64,000 nucleotides of DNA from Oscillospiraceae bacterium (GTDB lineage: Bacteria; Bacillota; Clostridia; Oscillospirales; Acutalibacteraceae). This document shows positions 37,315-46,469 of this stretch, piece after piece. The notes below the pieces were generated by a model, which saw nothing but the letters and a program-made list of their open reading frames with translations, had not been told where the DNA came from and did not search any database. Made by a program: the position numbers and the translations under genes. Where the stretch lies: contig JAQXVY010000012.1 of NCBI GenBank assembly GCA_029225165.1, positions 1-64,000 of the forward strand, given 5' to 3'. Each line of letters opens with the position of its first letter. Position 1 is the stretch's first letter.

Positions 37315-39018
37315 ATGCTAAAAGGAATTAACGCATCAGAGGGTATCGGCATTGGCAAGGTTATGCTTATTGAGGAGGTTAACCTTGAATACGAAAAGAA
37401 AAAAATCACTGATACTCAGGCTGAAATAGAAAGATACCGCAAGGCTTTGGAGGCTTTTTGCAAAAAGACAGAAAAGCAGGCGGAGAACATTAAAAATACT
37501 GTGGGAGAAAAAGAGGCAGAAATCCTCCTTGGTCATCTCCTTATGATTAAAGACCCTGGAATGAGCAGTTCTATTGAGGGTAACATCACAAGCGGAAGCT
37601 GTGCCGAAGAGGCTGTGGAGCAGGTATGCGATATGTTTATCGGCATATTCTCTATGGCTGATGACGAACTGACAAAGCAGAGAGCCTCCGACATTGAGGA
37701 CATCAAAACAGGACTTATTGCCACATTGCTCGGTAAGGAAGAGGTAGATATTGCGTCTGCTCCTGCCGGTACAGTCCTTGTTGCAAAGGACTTAACACCG
37801 TCAATGACCTCCTGCATTGTAAAGGAAAATATTGTTGGCATAGTAACTGAAATCGGCGGAAAAACAAGCCACTCTGCAATTTTGGCAAGGGCTATGGAAA
37901 TTCCTGCTGTTTTGTCCGTTGATAATGCCTTTGAGATACTTAATAACGGTGACGAAATCATTGTTGACGGCAGTCACGGTGAGGTAATCGAAAATCCAAG
38001 TGTAGGTGAAATTTCTGCCTACAAGGACAAGACTCTCCTATTTAAAAAGGAAAAGGAAGAGCTAAAGAAGTTTTTAGGCAAAGAAACCGTTACATCAGAC
38101 GGCGTTAAGGTGGAGCTTTGCTGTAATATCGGCAAGCCTGACGACGCAGACGCTGTTATCTCCAAAACAGGTGAGGGTGTGGGACTTTTCAGAACAGAGT
38201 TCCTCTATATGGACAGCACCTCACAGCCAAGTGAGGATGAACAGTTTGAGGCGTACAAGAAAACTGTACTAAAGCTTGGTGACAAGCCTCTCATTATCCG
38301 TACACTTGATGTAGGCGGTGACAAGGACATTCCTTACCTTGGACTAAACAAAGAGGACAACCCATTTATGGGCTTTAGAGCAGTCAGGTACTGTCTTAAC
38401 AGACCTGACATTTACAAGCCACAGCTTAGGGCTTTGTTGAGGGCAAGTGCATTTGGCAACATTAAGATTATGGTTCCCCTTGTAACCTGTCTTGAAGAAT
38501 TTACCGGTGTAAAAGCACTGATAAAGGAGATTATGGCTGACCTCGACAAAGAGGAAATAGCATACAACAAGGATATTGAAATCGGTGTTATGATAGAAAC
38601 TCCTGCCGCCGCAGTTATTGCAGATGTTTTGGCACAGGAGGCTGACTTCTTCTCAATCGGCACCAACGACCTTACAGGCTACACAATGGCTGTTGACAGA
38701 GGAAACCCTGATGTTGCCTACCTCTATTCCCCATTCCAGCCTGCTGTTTTAAGGATGATTAAAAAGACCATTGAGGACGGCAACGCAAACCACATCCCTG
38801 TTGGTATGTGCGGTGAGGCTGCTGCCGACCCACTGCTAATTCCAATACTTTTGGCATTCGGCTTGGATGAATTTTCCGTCAGTGCAACATCTGTTTTAAA
38901 GACAAGGAAAATCATCTCACTTTGGAGCAAAAAAGAGGCTTTGAAAGTGGCAGAAAAGGCTATGAAGCTGACAACAGAAAAAGAGGTTGTTGAGTACCTC
39001 AACTCTGTTGCAAAGTAA
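37315..39018 (+). CDS. ptsI: PTS enzyme I (phosphoenolpyruvate-protein phosphotransferase)
   Basis: Transfers phosphate from phosphoenolpyruvate to HPr. The 567-residue protein has the N-terminal HPr-binding domain, the phosphohistidine motif GGKTSHSAILAR (His186), and the PEP-binding barrel with GVGLFRTEFLYM, RTLDVGGDKDIPY, the FFSIGTNDLTGYT motif and VGMCGEAA with the catalytic Cys. Length and motif order are canonical. TGAGGTG precedes the ATG. Confidence 0.97.
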   Translation: MLKGINASEGIGIGKVMLIEEVNLEYEKKKITDTQAEIERYRKALEAFCKKTEKQAENIKNTVGEKEAEILLGHLLMIKDPGMSSSIEGNITSGSCAEEAVEQVCDMFIGIFSMADDELTKQRASDIEDIKTGLIATLLGKEEVDIASAPAGTVLVAKDLTPSMTSCIVKENIVGIVTEIGGKTSHSAILARAMEIPAVLSVDNAFEILNNGDEIIVDGSHGEVIENPSVGEISAYKDKTLLFKKEKEELKKFLGKETVTSDGVKVELCCNIGKPDDADAVISKTGEGVGLFRTEFLYMDSTSQPSEDEQFEAYKKTVLKLGDKPLIIRTLDVGGDKDIPYLGLNKEDNPFMGFRAVRYCLNRPDIYKPQLRALLRASAFGNIKIMVPLVTCLEEFTGVKALIKEIMADLDKEEIAYNKDIEIGVMIETPAAAVIADVLAQEADFFSIGTNDLTGYTMAVDRGNPDVAYLYSPFQPAVLRMIKKTIEDGNANHIPVGMCGEAAADPLLIPILLAFGLDEFSVSATSVLKTRKIISLWSKKEALKVAEKAMKLTTEKEVVEYLNSVAK

Positions 39019-39040
39019 ATGCAAGGTAAATGTGTAACCA

Positions 39041-39233
39041 CATATAGGGTGTATCTTATACTAATACCTGATAGAAAGTAGCCTTATATTTGCGAGGATA
39101 ATTTTCAGAGGACAAGGCGGAGGACGCCGCAAGGCTGACGCCTTGCAAGGACGACAACGCAGTACTCTGGAAATTAGACCGCAAAGATTGTCTGCTTTTT
39201 ATTAAGTATTAGTATTATGATATGCCCTATATG
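39041..39233. repeat. Large inverted-repeat element, family C
   Basis: A 193-bp element has imperfect terminal inverted repeats of about 68 bases, starting CATATAGGGT at 39041 and ending GCCCTATATG at 39233. Its GC-rich centre contains a perfect GCAAGGC-TGAC-GCCTTGC palindrome. The whole could fold into one long hairpin. It carries no gene, sits between ptsI and nfnA and resembles a non-autonomous mobile element or a structured RNA. Confidence 0.7.
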
Positions 39234-39302
39234 TTTACGATAAAAAATTGTCAAAAATATGTAATTTCACACAAATTCCATATAAATACACCCCTATTTT
39301 TA

Positions 39303-39332
39303 TTGACAAAAGGTATTCAAATGGTGTAAAAT
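39303..39332 (+). promoter_or_regulatory. Promoter of nfnAB
   Basis: TTGACA (39303-39308), an 18-base spacer and TAAAAT (39327-39332). Transcription would begin at about 39339, which rules out the in-frame ATG there as the main start of nfnA. Confidence 0.75.
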
Positions 39333-39371
39333 TAGGGTATGGTAAAAAACTATGTAAGGAAGTATATACAT

Positions 39372-40214
39372 ATGTACAAAATTCTAAAAAAAGAGGTGCT
39401 CAACCCTACCGTTACAAAAATGGTTATTGACGCACCGCTAATCGCAAAAAAAGCAGAACCGGGTCAGTTTGTTATTCTCAGAACTGACGCAGACGGCGAG
39501 AGAATCCCTCTAACCGTTGCTGATTATGACAGAGAAAATGGCACAGTTACAATTATTTTCCAAATTGTAGGTGCTACTACTAATCAGTTAAACACCTTTA
39601 ACGAGGGCGACTACATTCAGGACTTTGTTGGACCTCTTGGCACACCAACCAAAACAGAGGGTCTAAAGAAGGTTGCTGTTGTAGGCGGTGGTGTAGGATG
39701 TGCTATTGCATACCCTGTTACCAAAAAGCTTTACGATATGGGTGTTGAGGTTCACTCAATCGTTGGCTTTAGAAACAAGGACCTTGTTATCCTTGAGGAT
39801 GAGTTCAAGAGTCACTCAAATGTATTTAAGCTTATGACTGACGACGGCTCCTATGGTGAAAAGGGTCTTGTTACAAATGCACTTGAACAGCTTATTGAAG
39901 AAGGAAACACATATGACGAGGTTATCACAATCGGTCCACTGATTATGATGAAATTCGTTAGTCTGCTCACTAAAAAGCACGACATAAAAACTGTTGTTTC
40001 AATGAACCCAATTATGATTGACGGAACAGGTATGTGCGGTGGTTGCAGACTTACAGTTGGCGGCGAAACAAAATTCGCCTGTGTTGACGGTCCTGACTTT
40101 GACGGTCACAAGGTTGACTTTGACGAGGCTATCAAGAGAGGTCAGATGTACAAGGACTTTGAAAGACATGCTTACGAAGAAAGCTGCAACCTTCTAAATA
40201 AGGAGGTAAAATAA
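39372..40214 (+). CDS. nfnA: NfnA: ferredoxin-NADP reductase-like FAD/NAD-binding subunit
   Basis: Small subunit of the NADH-dependent reduced ferredoxin:NADP oxidoreductase, which couples ferredoxin and NADH oxidation to NADP reduction by flavin-based bifurcation. The 280-residue protein has a FAD domain (AEPGQFVILR), a dinucleotide motif VAVVGGGVGCAIA and a [2Fe-2S] segment MCGGCRLTVGGETKFACVDGP. An in-frame ATG lies at 39339, but it coincides with the expected transcription start; AAGGAAG supports the ATG at 39372. The related dihydroorotate dehydrogenase electron-transfer subunit is the main alternative, but the adjacent GltD-like partner favours NfnA. Confidence 0.88.
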   Translation: MYKILKKEVLNPTVTKMVIDAPLIAKKAEPGQFVILRTDADGERIPLTVADYDRENGTVTIIFQIVGATTNQLNTFNEGDYIQDFVGPLGTPTKTEGLKKVAVVGGGVGCAIAYPVTKKLYDMGVEVHSIVGFRNKDLVILEDEFKSHSNVFKLMTDDGSYGEKGLVTNALEQLIEEGNTYDEVITIGPLIMMKFVSLLTKKHDIKTVVSMNPIMIDGTGMCGGCRLTVGGETKFACVDGPDFDGHKVDFDEAIKRGQMYKDFERHAYEESCNLLNKEVK

Positions 40215-40215
40215 G

Positions 40216-41601
40216 ATGCCAAATATGAAAATTCCAAGAACAGAAATGCCACAGCAGGACCCACAGGTCAGGGCAAAAAACTTTTTAGAGGTTGCCACAG
40301 GCTACACAATGCAGATGGCTCTTGACGAGGCAAGCAGATGCCTTAACTGTAAACACAAGCCTTGCGTTGCAGGCTGTCCTGTTAACATTGACATTCCTGA
40401 CTTTATTCAGAAGATTAACGAAGAAAACCTTGAGGGCGCTTATCAGGTAATCAGCGAAAGCTCCTCCCTGCCTGCAGTTTGCGGTAGAGTTTGTCCTCAG
40501 GAATCACAGTGCGAGGCAAAGTGTGTTCGTGGCATCAAGACTGAGCCTGTTGCTATCGGCAGACTTGAAAGATTTGTTGCTGACTACCACAACGAGCATA
40601 ACACAGAAAAGGCTGTTAAGCCTGAATCTAACGGTCACAAGGTTGCTGTTATCGGAAGTGGTCCAAGCGGTCTTACCTGTGCAGGCGACCTTGCAAAGAA
40701 GGGCTATGAGGTTACTATCTTTGAGGCTCTTCACACAGCAGGCGGTGTTTTGCAGTATGGTATTCCTGAATTCAGACTTCCAAAGGCTATTGTTAACAAG
40801 GAAGTTGACAACCTAAAGGATTTAGGTGTTGATGTTCAGACAAATATGGTTATCGGTAAGGTACTCTCCATTGACGAGCTTATGGATATGGGCTATGAGG
40901 CTGTATTTATCGGCAGTGGTGCAGGACTTCCAAGATTTATGAATATTCCGGGTGAAAACCTTAACGGTGTTTACTCTGCTAACGAATTTCTCACAAGAGT
41001 TAACCTTATGAAGGCGTACAAGGGCGACAGCCCAACACCAATTATGCACGCAAAGAAGGTTGCTGTTGTTGGTGGCGGTAATGTTGCAATGGACGCTGCA
41101 AGGTCTGCTTTAAGACTTGGTGCTGAAGAGGTTAACATCATTTACAGAAGGTCTGAAAATGAGCTTCCTGCAAGAGCAGAGGAAGTTCACCACGCTAAAG
41201 AGGAAGGTATCATCTTCCGCACACTCACCAATCCAACAGAGATTATCGGTGACGAGAATGACGCTGTAACAGGCATCAAGTGTGTTGAGATGGAACTTGG
41301 CGAGCCTGACGCAAGCGGAAGAAGAAGACCTGTTGTAAAGGCAGACTCCGAGTTTACAATTCCTATGGACTGTGTAATTATGTCAATCGGTACCTCCCCT
41401 AACCCACTTATCAAGCAGACAACAGAGGGACTTGACACTCAGACTTGGGGCGGAATTATCGCAGACGACGACGGACTTACAAGCCGACCATTTGTATATG
41501 CAGGCGGTGACGCAGTTACAGGTGCCGCTACTGTTATATTGGCTATGGGTGCCGGTAAAAAGGCAGCCGCAGCTATTGACGAGGCTATTCAGAATAAGTA
41601 A
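40216..41601 (+). CDS. nfnB: NfnB: glutamate synthase small-chain-like flavoprotein subunit
   Basis: Large subunit of NfnAB, with the bifurcating FAD and two [4Fe-4S] clusters. The 461-residue protein has the N-terminal cluster motifs CLNCKHKPCVAGCPV and CGRVCPQESQCEAKC, a FAD motif VAVIGSGPSGLTCAGDLAKKG and an NADP motif VAVVGGGNVAMDAARSA. The sequence alone would be called glutamate synthase subunit beta; no glutamate synthase large subunit is present, and the one-base gap after nfnA indicates NfnB. AAGGAGG lies inside the end of nfnA. Confidence 0.9.
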   Translation: MPNMKIPRTEMPQQDPQVRAKNFLEVATGYTMQMALDEASRCLNCKHKPCVAGCPVNIDIPDFIQKINEENLEGAYQVISESSSLPAVCGRVCPQESQCEAKCVRGIKTEPVAIGRLERFVADYHNEHNTEKAVKPESNGHKVAVIGSGPSGLTCAGDLAKKGYEVTIFEALHTAGGVLQYGIPEFRLPKAIVNKEVDNLKDLGVDVQTNMVIGKVLSIDELMDMGYEAVFIGSGAGLPRFMNIPGENLNGVYSANEFLTRVNLMKAYKGDSPTPIMHAKKVAVVGGGNVAMDAARSALRLGAEEVNIIYRRSENELPARAEEVHHAKEEGIIFRTLTNPTEIIGDENDAVTGIKCVEMELGEPDASGRRRPVVKADSEFTIPMDCVIMSIGTSPNPLIKQTTEGLDTQTWGGIIADDDGLTSRPFVYAGGDAVTGAATVILAMGAGKKAAAAIDEAIQNK

Positions 41602-41624
41602 TTATTCCATACAAGAAATAATTT

Positions 41625-41655
41625 ATGCCGACTGTTTTATACAGTCGGCATTTTT
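41625..41655 (+). terminator. Terminator of nfnAB
   Basis: ATGCCGACTGT / ACAGTCGGCAT forms an 11-bp stem with a 5-base loop and is followed by TTTTT. Confidence 0.92.
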
Positions 41656-41676
41656 GTGTGTTATTTTACCTTTAAT

Positions 41677-42060
41677 TCATATATCCGCAACGGAGTGTAT
41701 TTTCTTTGTGAGAAAATTAATTGGTATGCACAAAAATCCCCAAAGGGTGCTGTACACAAGGCACACCTGTCCAAGAAGATTTAAGGGCATTCTGCTGTAA
41801 TTCCACACATTCATATGAAAAACAAGATTGACAAGGCACCCAACCGTAAATTCAAGTGTTGTTATTAATATTGCTCCTGCGACGCATTTTTCCAGTAGAG
41901 AGTATTTTTCCATTACATTAAACAGCTTGTAAAGGGACAAAAAGCAAATTCCGCCAAGTAGCACCATTGTGTAGTGGGTGTAACCCCTCCACAAAATTTC
42001 TATCAGGGAATAGGACACCCCACCCAGCAGAAATACCACTGCATCCCATTTTATACACAT
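41677..42060 (-). CDS. Small membrane protein, putative ABC-transporter type IV family (PF06541-like)
   Basis: A 127-residue protein with four hydrophobic segments. The C-terminal pattern LEFTVGCLVNL, then VWNYSRMPLNLLGQVCL and STLWG, matches the PF06541 putative ABC-transporter family, whose function is unknown. The open frame extends to 42072, but that part is the terminator hairpin of the upstream gene, so I prefer the ATG at 42060 (MCIKWDAV). The ribosome binding site is weak. Confidence 0.7.
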   Translation of the reverse strand: MCIKWDAVVFLLGGVSYSLIEILWRGYTHYTMVLLGGICFLSLYKLFNVMEKYSLLEKCVAGAILITTLEFTVGCLVNLVFHMNVWNYSRMPLNLLGQVCLVYSTLWGFLCIPINFLTKKIHSVADI

Positions 42061-42101
42061 AAAAATCACCACATTTAGTTTTGTCTAAAGTGGTGATTTT
42101 T
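42058..42101 (-). terminator. Terminator of the rnmV transcript
   Basis: On the minus strand AAATCACCAC and GTGGTGATTT arms, with TTTAG/CTAAA extending them, form a long stem followed by T residues. It lies between rnmV and the small membrane protein gene. Confidence 0.75.
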
Positions 42102-42102
42102 A

Positions 42103-42690
42103 TTATTCCATATCATTTAAAAGTTTTTCCAGTTCATCCTTTGTGACAAGGACATTTAGTGCAGAGAGCATTGCCCCTGTTGAAAGGTAGGTGGGCATTT
42201 TGAAATGCATTAGCACCTTTTCACGCCTTTCCTTTGAATTTGGTCTGCCTGTTAAACCCAGTTCAAAAAAATCACTTTTTGTAATCTCTGAAATTCTATG
42301 AGGTACTTCTCCCTCTATTGTTGCATTTGATTTTTTTATTGCAGAGATTATCTCACTGTCCTCTATCCCCTCAACTCCAAGGATACCCTCCTTTGAGGGC
42401 TTTGCCTTTCGCTTTTCCTTACCCTTTAGCTGTGGTATGTAGCACTGTTTAATATTCTTTTCGGGAATAATTCCCTTAAGGAAATTTCTAATTACAAATC
42501 CTGCTGAGTCGCTGTCGGTTATTATCAGTATGCCCCGTTTTTCTGCCAACTGTCTTATAAGGGACTGCTTTTCCTTATCCTTAAAAACTCTGAAGCCGTT
42601 TGTTTCTATAATTGGTGCGTCAATTATTCCGCTAAGCTTGATTTTGTCGTATCTGCCCTCAACGATAACAGCCTCTTTGATTTTAAGCAT
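42103..42690 (-). CDS. rnmV: Ribonuclease M5
   Basis: Matures the 5S rRNA precursor in low-GC Gram-positives. The 195-residue protein is a small TOPRIM protein: VIVEGRYDKIKL near the N-terminus supplies the conserved Glu, and ITDSDSAGFVIRNFLKG supplies the DxD motif. The C-terminal half (FFELGLTGRPNSKERREKVL) matches RNase M5. Its start overlaps the end of holA by 8 bases. Confidence 0.95.
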   Translation of the reverse strand: MLKIKEAVIVEGRYDKIKLSGIIDAPIIETNGFRVFKDKEKQSLIRQLAEKRGILIITDSDSAGFVIRNFLKGIIPEKNIKQCYIPQLKGKEKRKAKPSKEGILGVEGIEDSEIISAIKKSNATIEGEVPHRISEITKSDFFELGLTGRPNSKERREKVLMHFKMPTYLSTGAMLSALNVLVTKDELEKLLNDME

Positions 42691-43720
42691 AGCAATTCTC
42701 CTTTGCGATTATGGACAGCTTTGCTATCAGCTTTTCAATTTGAGTCCTCTCCTTTGCAGAGGTGCTTTTCAGCTTGTAGTCTGTGTTTGCGATTTCGTCA
42801 ATGCTTTTTCTAAGTGAGGTCGTAGAAATTCTTTTGCCTGTCCTTGAGGCTTTTTCAAGGGCAAACTTTCTGTTTCCATAGCTGAAATCCTTGGCTATTG
42901 TTGCCACAGGCACTCCGCTTTCTGCGCCTATCCTCGCCCTGTACAAATCCATATATGCACCGGCAATAGCGCTTACAATGGCTATGGGTTCAGTCTTTTG
43001 GTAAAAGAGAATGTCAAGCTCCTTGTACGCCTTGTCAAGATTTCCTGCGATAATTTCGTTAGCCATATAATAAACCTTTGTTTCAAGGTTGATATGCACC
43101 AATAAATCAATCATCTCTGATGTTATCTCTTTTCCGTCGGCATAGGCACACAGCTTGTCAAGCTCATTTTGAAGCATAGTAAGGTCTGTTCCGCAGTAGT
43201 CAACTATTTTCCCTGCGTTAACCGCTGTAAGAGGGCATCCCCTTTTGTATGCACCGCTTACAAGCTGTTTTGAAAGTGCGTTGGAGTCGTATTTGGGAAG
43301 TTCTGCAACAACACCAAGCTTATCAATTAATTTAATAAAGGCGGAAAAGTTTTTCCCTGAAATATCAAGTGTGGGGAAAGTGAAGATAATCACCGTTGTT
43401 TTAGGAACATTACCTATTATCTCCTTTAGCTTTTCAAAGTCAGCCTTCACAAGGGTGTCGATATTCAGGTCAGTAACCTTTACACAGTTGTATTCGCTCA
43501 TAAAGGGTATAATATCGGCAGACACAGCAATATCGTCCACATTACAGTTATTGTCAAAATTGTGGAAGTTAAATTCCGGTGGAGTTTCACCCATAATGGC
43601 AGTAACCAGTCTTTGGGTATATGTTTTCACAAGGAATTTTTCCGAACCGTAAAAGCAGTATATATTTCCGAAATTTTTGTCCTTAATATGCTTTTTTATA
43701 TCTCGTTCTTTTAACACCAT
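42683..43720 (-). CDS. holA: DNA polymerase III subunit delta
   Basis: The clamp-loader delta subunit opens the beta sliding clamp. The 345-residue protein shows the HolA layout: the N-terminal IYCFYGSEKFLVKTYTQRL, the middle TTVIIFTFP, then LVSGAYKRGCPLT, and a helical C-terminal collar domain. Its ATG directly follows the comEC stop (TAAATG), with GGAGGTG upstream, so it is coupled to comEC. The comEC-holA order is common in Firmicutes. Confidence 0.94.
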   Translation of the reverse strand: MVLKERDIKKHIKDKNFGNIYCFYGSEKFLVKTYTQRLVTAIMGETPPEFNFHNFDNNCNVDDIAVSADIIPFMSEYNCVKVTDLNIDTLVKADFEKLKEIIGNVPKTTVIIFTFPTLDISGKNFSAFIKLIDKLGVVAELPKYDSNALSKQLVSGAYKRGCPLTAVNAGKIVDYCGTDLTMLQNELDKLCAYADGKEITSEMIDLLVHINLETKVYYMANEIIAGNLDKAYKELDILFYQKTEPIAIVSAIAGAYMDLYRARIGAESGVPVATIAKDFSYGNRKFALEKASRTGKRISTTSLRKSIDEIANTDYKLKSTSAKERTQIEKLIAKLSIIAKENCYA

Positions 43721-45868
43721 TTACCACACCTCCAGTTTTGAAGAAAAGTCCCCGTTGTATGTTGTGTATAATCTGTTTGAATTGATATGTATCCTGCTCC
43801 ATATTTCAGGAAAAGACTCCTCGTCACAGGATAGTATGAGTAGGTTTGCACTAATCAATTTATCGTTTTTGTTTGGGGAGTCTGCAATTACCACATCGGC
43901 ACTTCTGTAATTTTTGTCAAGGTTTGTACAGTCACCATACCGTGGGAGAATAAGCAAGGTTTTTCCGTTACAGGTAAGGTAGGTGAACACCTTGTTATTA
44001 TTTACTATAAATTCAATTTTCATTTCCCCAACTATCGCTTTATAGTTCTTGCGAAAAACGGTGGTTTTGCTGTTGTTATTCTTAGTTAAGTCAACAGAAT
44101 TATCATATATCAAAACACTCCCCAAGTCAAATACTTCTGAAAATTCATCAAAATATCTGTTCCTGTTTTTAGTCCTATCTGTAACGCTAAGGAGGTTGTA
44201 GCTTTCACCTGTGTCCATCAGAGCATCTGTTGAGTTATAGTCAAAATCTCCGCCACAGGACAAAGCAACTGATTTACCCTTATGTGTAACTGTGGCTGTT
44301 ATGCCGTTTCCGCAGTCATATACCTTTAGAATACAACGGTTGTAATTCAAAAAATAATCTGTCACAATGCCTATGAGCAAAACTAAAACACAGACTAAAC
44401 CTACCAAGGGAACAGTCTTTTTATAATTCTTAATAAGAATTATACATAGTGTCATAACAAGGCACAAGCCCATCCAAACATACACATACAACTTGTCTGC
44501 ATTTACATAGCTAAATGGGAGCTTGCCCAAAATATCAGCAACCAAATTAATGTATGAGGCAAGTCCGTTGGCGACAAACAAAAACGGCGTATAAAGCCAG
44601 GATATTCCGGTAAGGGCAAGGATACTGCCAAAAATAATCACCAACAGTAAAAGCTCAAAAACAGGGCTTACTAATAGATTAGCCAAGACTTGCACAAGGG
44701 AAATATTGTGAAAAAATATTATAAGCAAAGGAGTTGTGAATATTATTGCCGAAATTGAAACTGCAATAATGTTTATTACAAAAATTATAATTCTGTTAGA
44801 GAATTTTAACTTTGCGATTACATATTTACTCAAAGGTGTTGCAACAAGGATTATCCCCAGTGTTGCACTAAAGGACAGTAACAGTCCAATGTCACCTGCT
44901 GAATAGGGATTAAGGATGACAATAAACAGTCCTGCAATTCCTAAAGAATTTAGTGGGTCTGACTCCTCCTTAAGCATTAAACCTGCAACAATAATAATCA
45001 TCATTATTCCGCTTCTGATTATGGAAAAGGAAAGTCCTGTCATCACCATATAGAACAGCACAAACAGAATAGTTAAGGGACAATACACATATCTCTTCCT
45101 AAAGATTTTTCTCAGTACAAATAGGATAATCATTGATACAACACTCATATGAAGTCCCGATACAACAAGTATATGGCTTAGTCCTGCCCTGCTGAAAGCT
45201 TCCTTGACATTGGGATTAACTGACTTTTTGTCACCAAAGGCTATTGCTTTGCAAATTCCTGCATTTTCGTCATTCATATAGGAATTAACTTTGCTTTCAA
45301 GAATAGCTCTAAGTCGATAGGGATAGTAACGATATGAGTGGCTGTCAGCTTTTTCTACCAAAACTCTGTCCTTTTCGTCAACAGCACCGTAAAGGTAGTA
45401 GCCCTTTGCTTTGTAATAATCATTTGTATTTACCATCAGCTTACTGTAAAAGCTGATGCAGTCGTCAAGCTCTGCCTTTAAATCGTTCATTGATTTAAGC
45501 AGAATTTTTATGCTTTTATCTTCATTATCAATGGATGTGGTTTTAAGGTAGTAGTAATAATTTCCAAAGCTTTCGTAGGGTGCATCCTCCACCTTTGCAC
45601 TGATTTTTAATTCTTTATCAGAATAATTATATACAATGGGTTTGTAATAAAATTCCGTAAAAGAAATAAAAATCAAGGCAAAAATTATGGCAGTTGAGAA
45701 AATCACCTTAACTCTTTTGTTTCGTCTGTACTTTTTAAGCACACAGGAAAATATCAGTAACAGAGTGCAAACACAGGCGAGAACTGTTGCAAATACTTCC
45801 CCGAAAAAATAAGCGAGTGAAAGCGTTACAAGTGCTGAAATGCCCAATAACGCTCCCATTCGCTTCAT
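43721..45868 (-). CDS. comEC: ComEC/Rec2 family DNA-uptake channel protein with degenerate C-terminal domain
   Basis: A 715-residue membrane protein related to ComEC, the channel that passes single-stranded DNA in natural competence. An N-terminal OB-like domain is followed by the competence domain with GLSHILVVSGLHMSVVS and about ten helices. The C-terminal metallo-beta-lactamase-like domain is reduced: KVYDCGNGITATVTHKGK replaces the usual VxVGQGDS segment, and no HxHxDH motif is visible. The channel may be kept while the nuclease-like domain is inactive. No comEA is next to it. Confidence 0.88.
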   Translation of the reverse strand: MKRMGALLGISALVTLSLAYFFGEVFATVLACVCTLLLIFSCVLKKYRRNKRVKVIFSTAIIFALIFISFTEFYYKPIVYNYSDKELKISAKVEDAPYESFGNYYYYLKTTSIDNEDKSIKILLKSMNDLKAELDDCISFYSKLMVNTNDYYKAKGYYLYGAVDEKDRVLVEKADSHSYRYYPYRLRAILESKVNSYMNDENAGICKAIAFGDKKSVNPNVKEAFSRAGLSHILVVSGLHMSVVSMIILFVLRKIFRKRYVYCPLTILFVLFYMVMTGLSFSIIRSGIMMIIIVAGLMLKEESDPLNSLGIAGLFIVILNPYSAGDIGLLLSFSATLGIILVATPLSKYVIAKLKFSNRIIIFVINIIAVSISAIIFTTPLLIIFFHNISLVQVLANLLVSPVFELLLLVIIFGSILALTGISWLYTPFLFVANGLASYINLVADILGKLPFSYVNADKLYVYVWMGLCLVMTLCIILIKNYKKTVPLVGLVCVLVLLIGIVTDYFLNYNRCILKVYDCGNGITATVTHKGKSVALSCGGDFDYNSTDALMDTGESYNLLSVTDRTKNRNRYFDEFSEVFDLGSVLIYDNSVDLTKNNNSKTTVFRKNYKAIVGEMKIEFIVNNNKVFTYLTCNGKTLLILPRYGDCTNLDKNYRSADVVIADSPNKNDKLISANLLILSCDEESFPEIWSRIHINSNRLYTTYNGDFSSKLEVW

Positions 45869-45903
45869 AAGATAAACTCCGTGTAACTAAAATAGTATTT
45901 TGA

Positions 45904-46440
45904 TTATGTAAAGAACAGAGGAAGTTTTTCAAGGTAAACAATGTCATCTCTGTCTGCGGCGTCGCCCTCTGCAAGTACTGTTGCACAGGAAACTACATTT
46001 GCGCCAATCTCCTTGCACAACTCTACAAGTGCAGAAAGGCTTTCTCCTGTGCTGATAACATCATCAACAATCAAAACTCTTTTACCCTTTAAAAGCTCTG
46101 CCTTGTCACCGTCAAGGTAAAGGGTCTGAACATCTGCTGTTGTAATTGACTTTACCTCAACAGAAACAATGTTATTCATATATGCCTTAACGGACTTACG
46201 GGCAACAACATATGGCTTACCGCTTTGTCTTGCCATCTCATAACCCAAAGGAATACCCTTTGCCTCAGCAGTCAAAATAACATCAAACTCAGGTACCTTT
46301 TTAAGTAGCTCCTGGGTTGCCTTCACGGTTATTTCCACATCACCGAACATAACAAATGCTGCGATTGTCAGCTTGTCGTTAATTTTACAAAGTGGCAGAC
46401 TTCTTTCACAGCCTGCTATTTTCATTTTATAACTTTCCAT
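45904..46440 (-). CDS. Phosphoribosyltransferase family protein (adenine PRT-like)
   Basis: The 178-residue protein has the PRPP-binding motif RVLIVDDVISTGESLSAL and an upstream FDVILTAEAKGIPLGYEMAR that resembles adenine and xanthine phosphoribosyltransferases. It may salvage a purine base using PRPP, or be a PRT-type regulator; I cannot tell which. The ATG follows GAGG with a short spacer. It lies between the HIT gene and comEC on the same strand. Confidence 0.85.
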   Translation of the reverse strand: MESYKMKIAGCERSLPLCKINDKLTIAAFVMFGDVEITVKATQELLKKVPEFDVILTAEAKGIPLGYEMARQSGKPYVVARKSVKAYMNNIVSVEVKSITTADVQTLYLDGDKAELLKGKRVLIVDDVISTGESLSALVELCKEIGANVVSCATVLAEGDAADRDDIVYLEKLPLFFT

Positions 46441-46469
46441 ACCAACCTCTTAATTTTTGAAGGAATTTT

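Noticed and set aside
39339-39371. Upstream ATG as the start of nfnA
   Set aside because: It falls at the predicted transcription start of the TTGACA/TAAAAT promoter and lacks a ribosome binding site, whereas AAGGAAG precedes the ATG at 39372.
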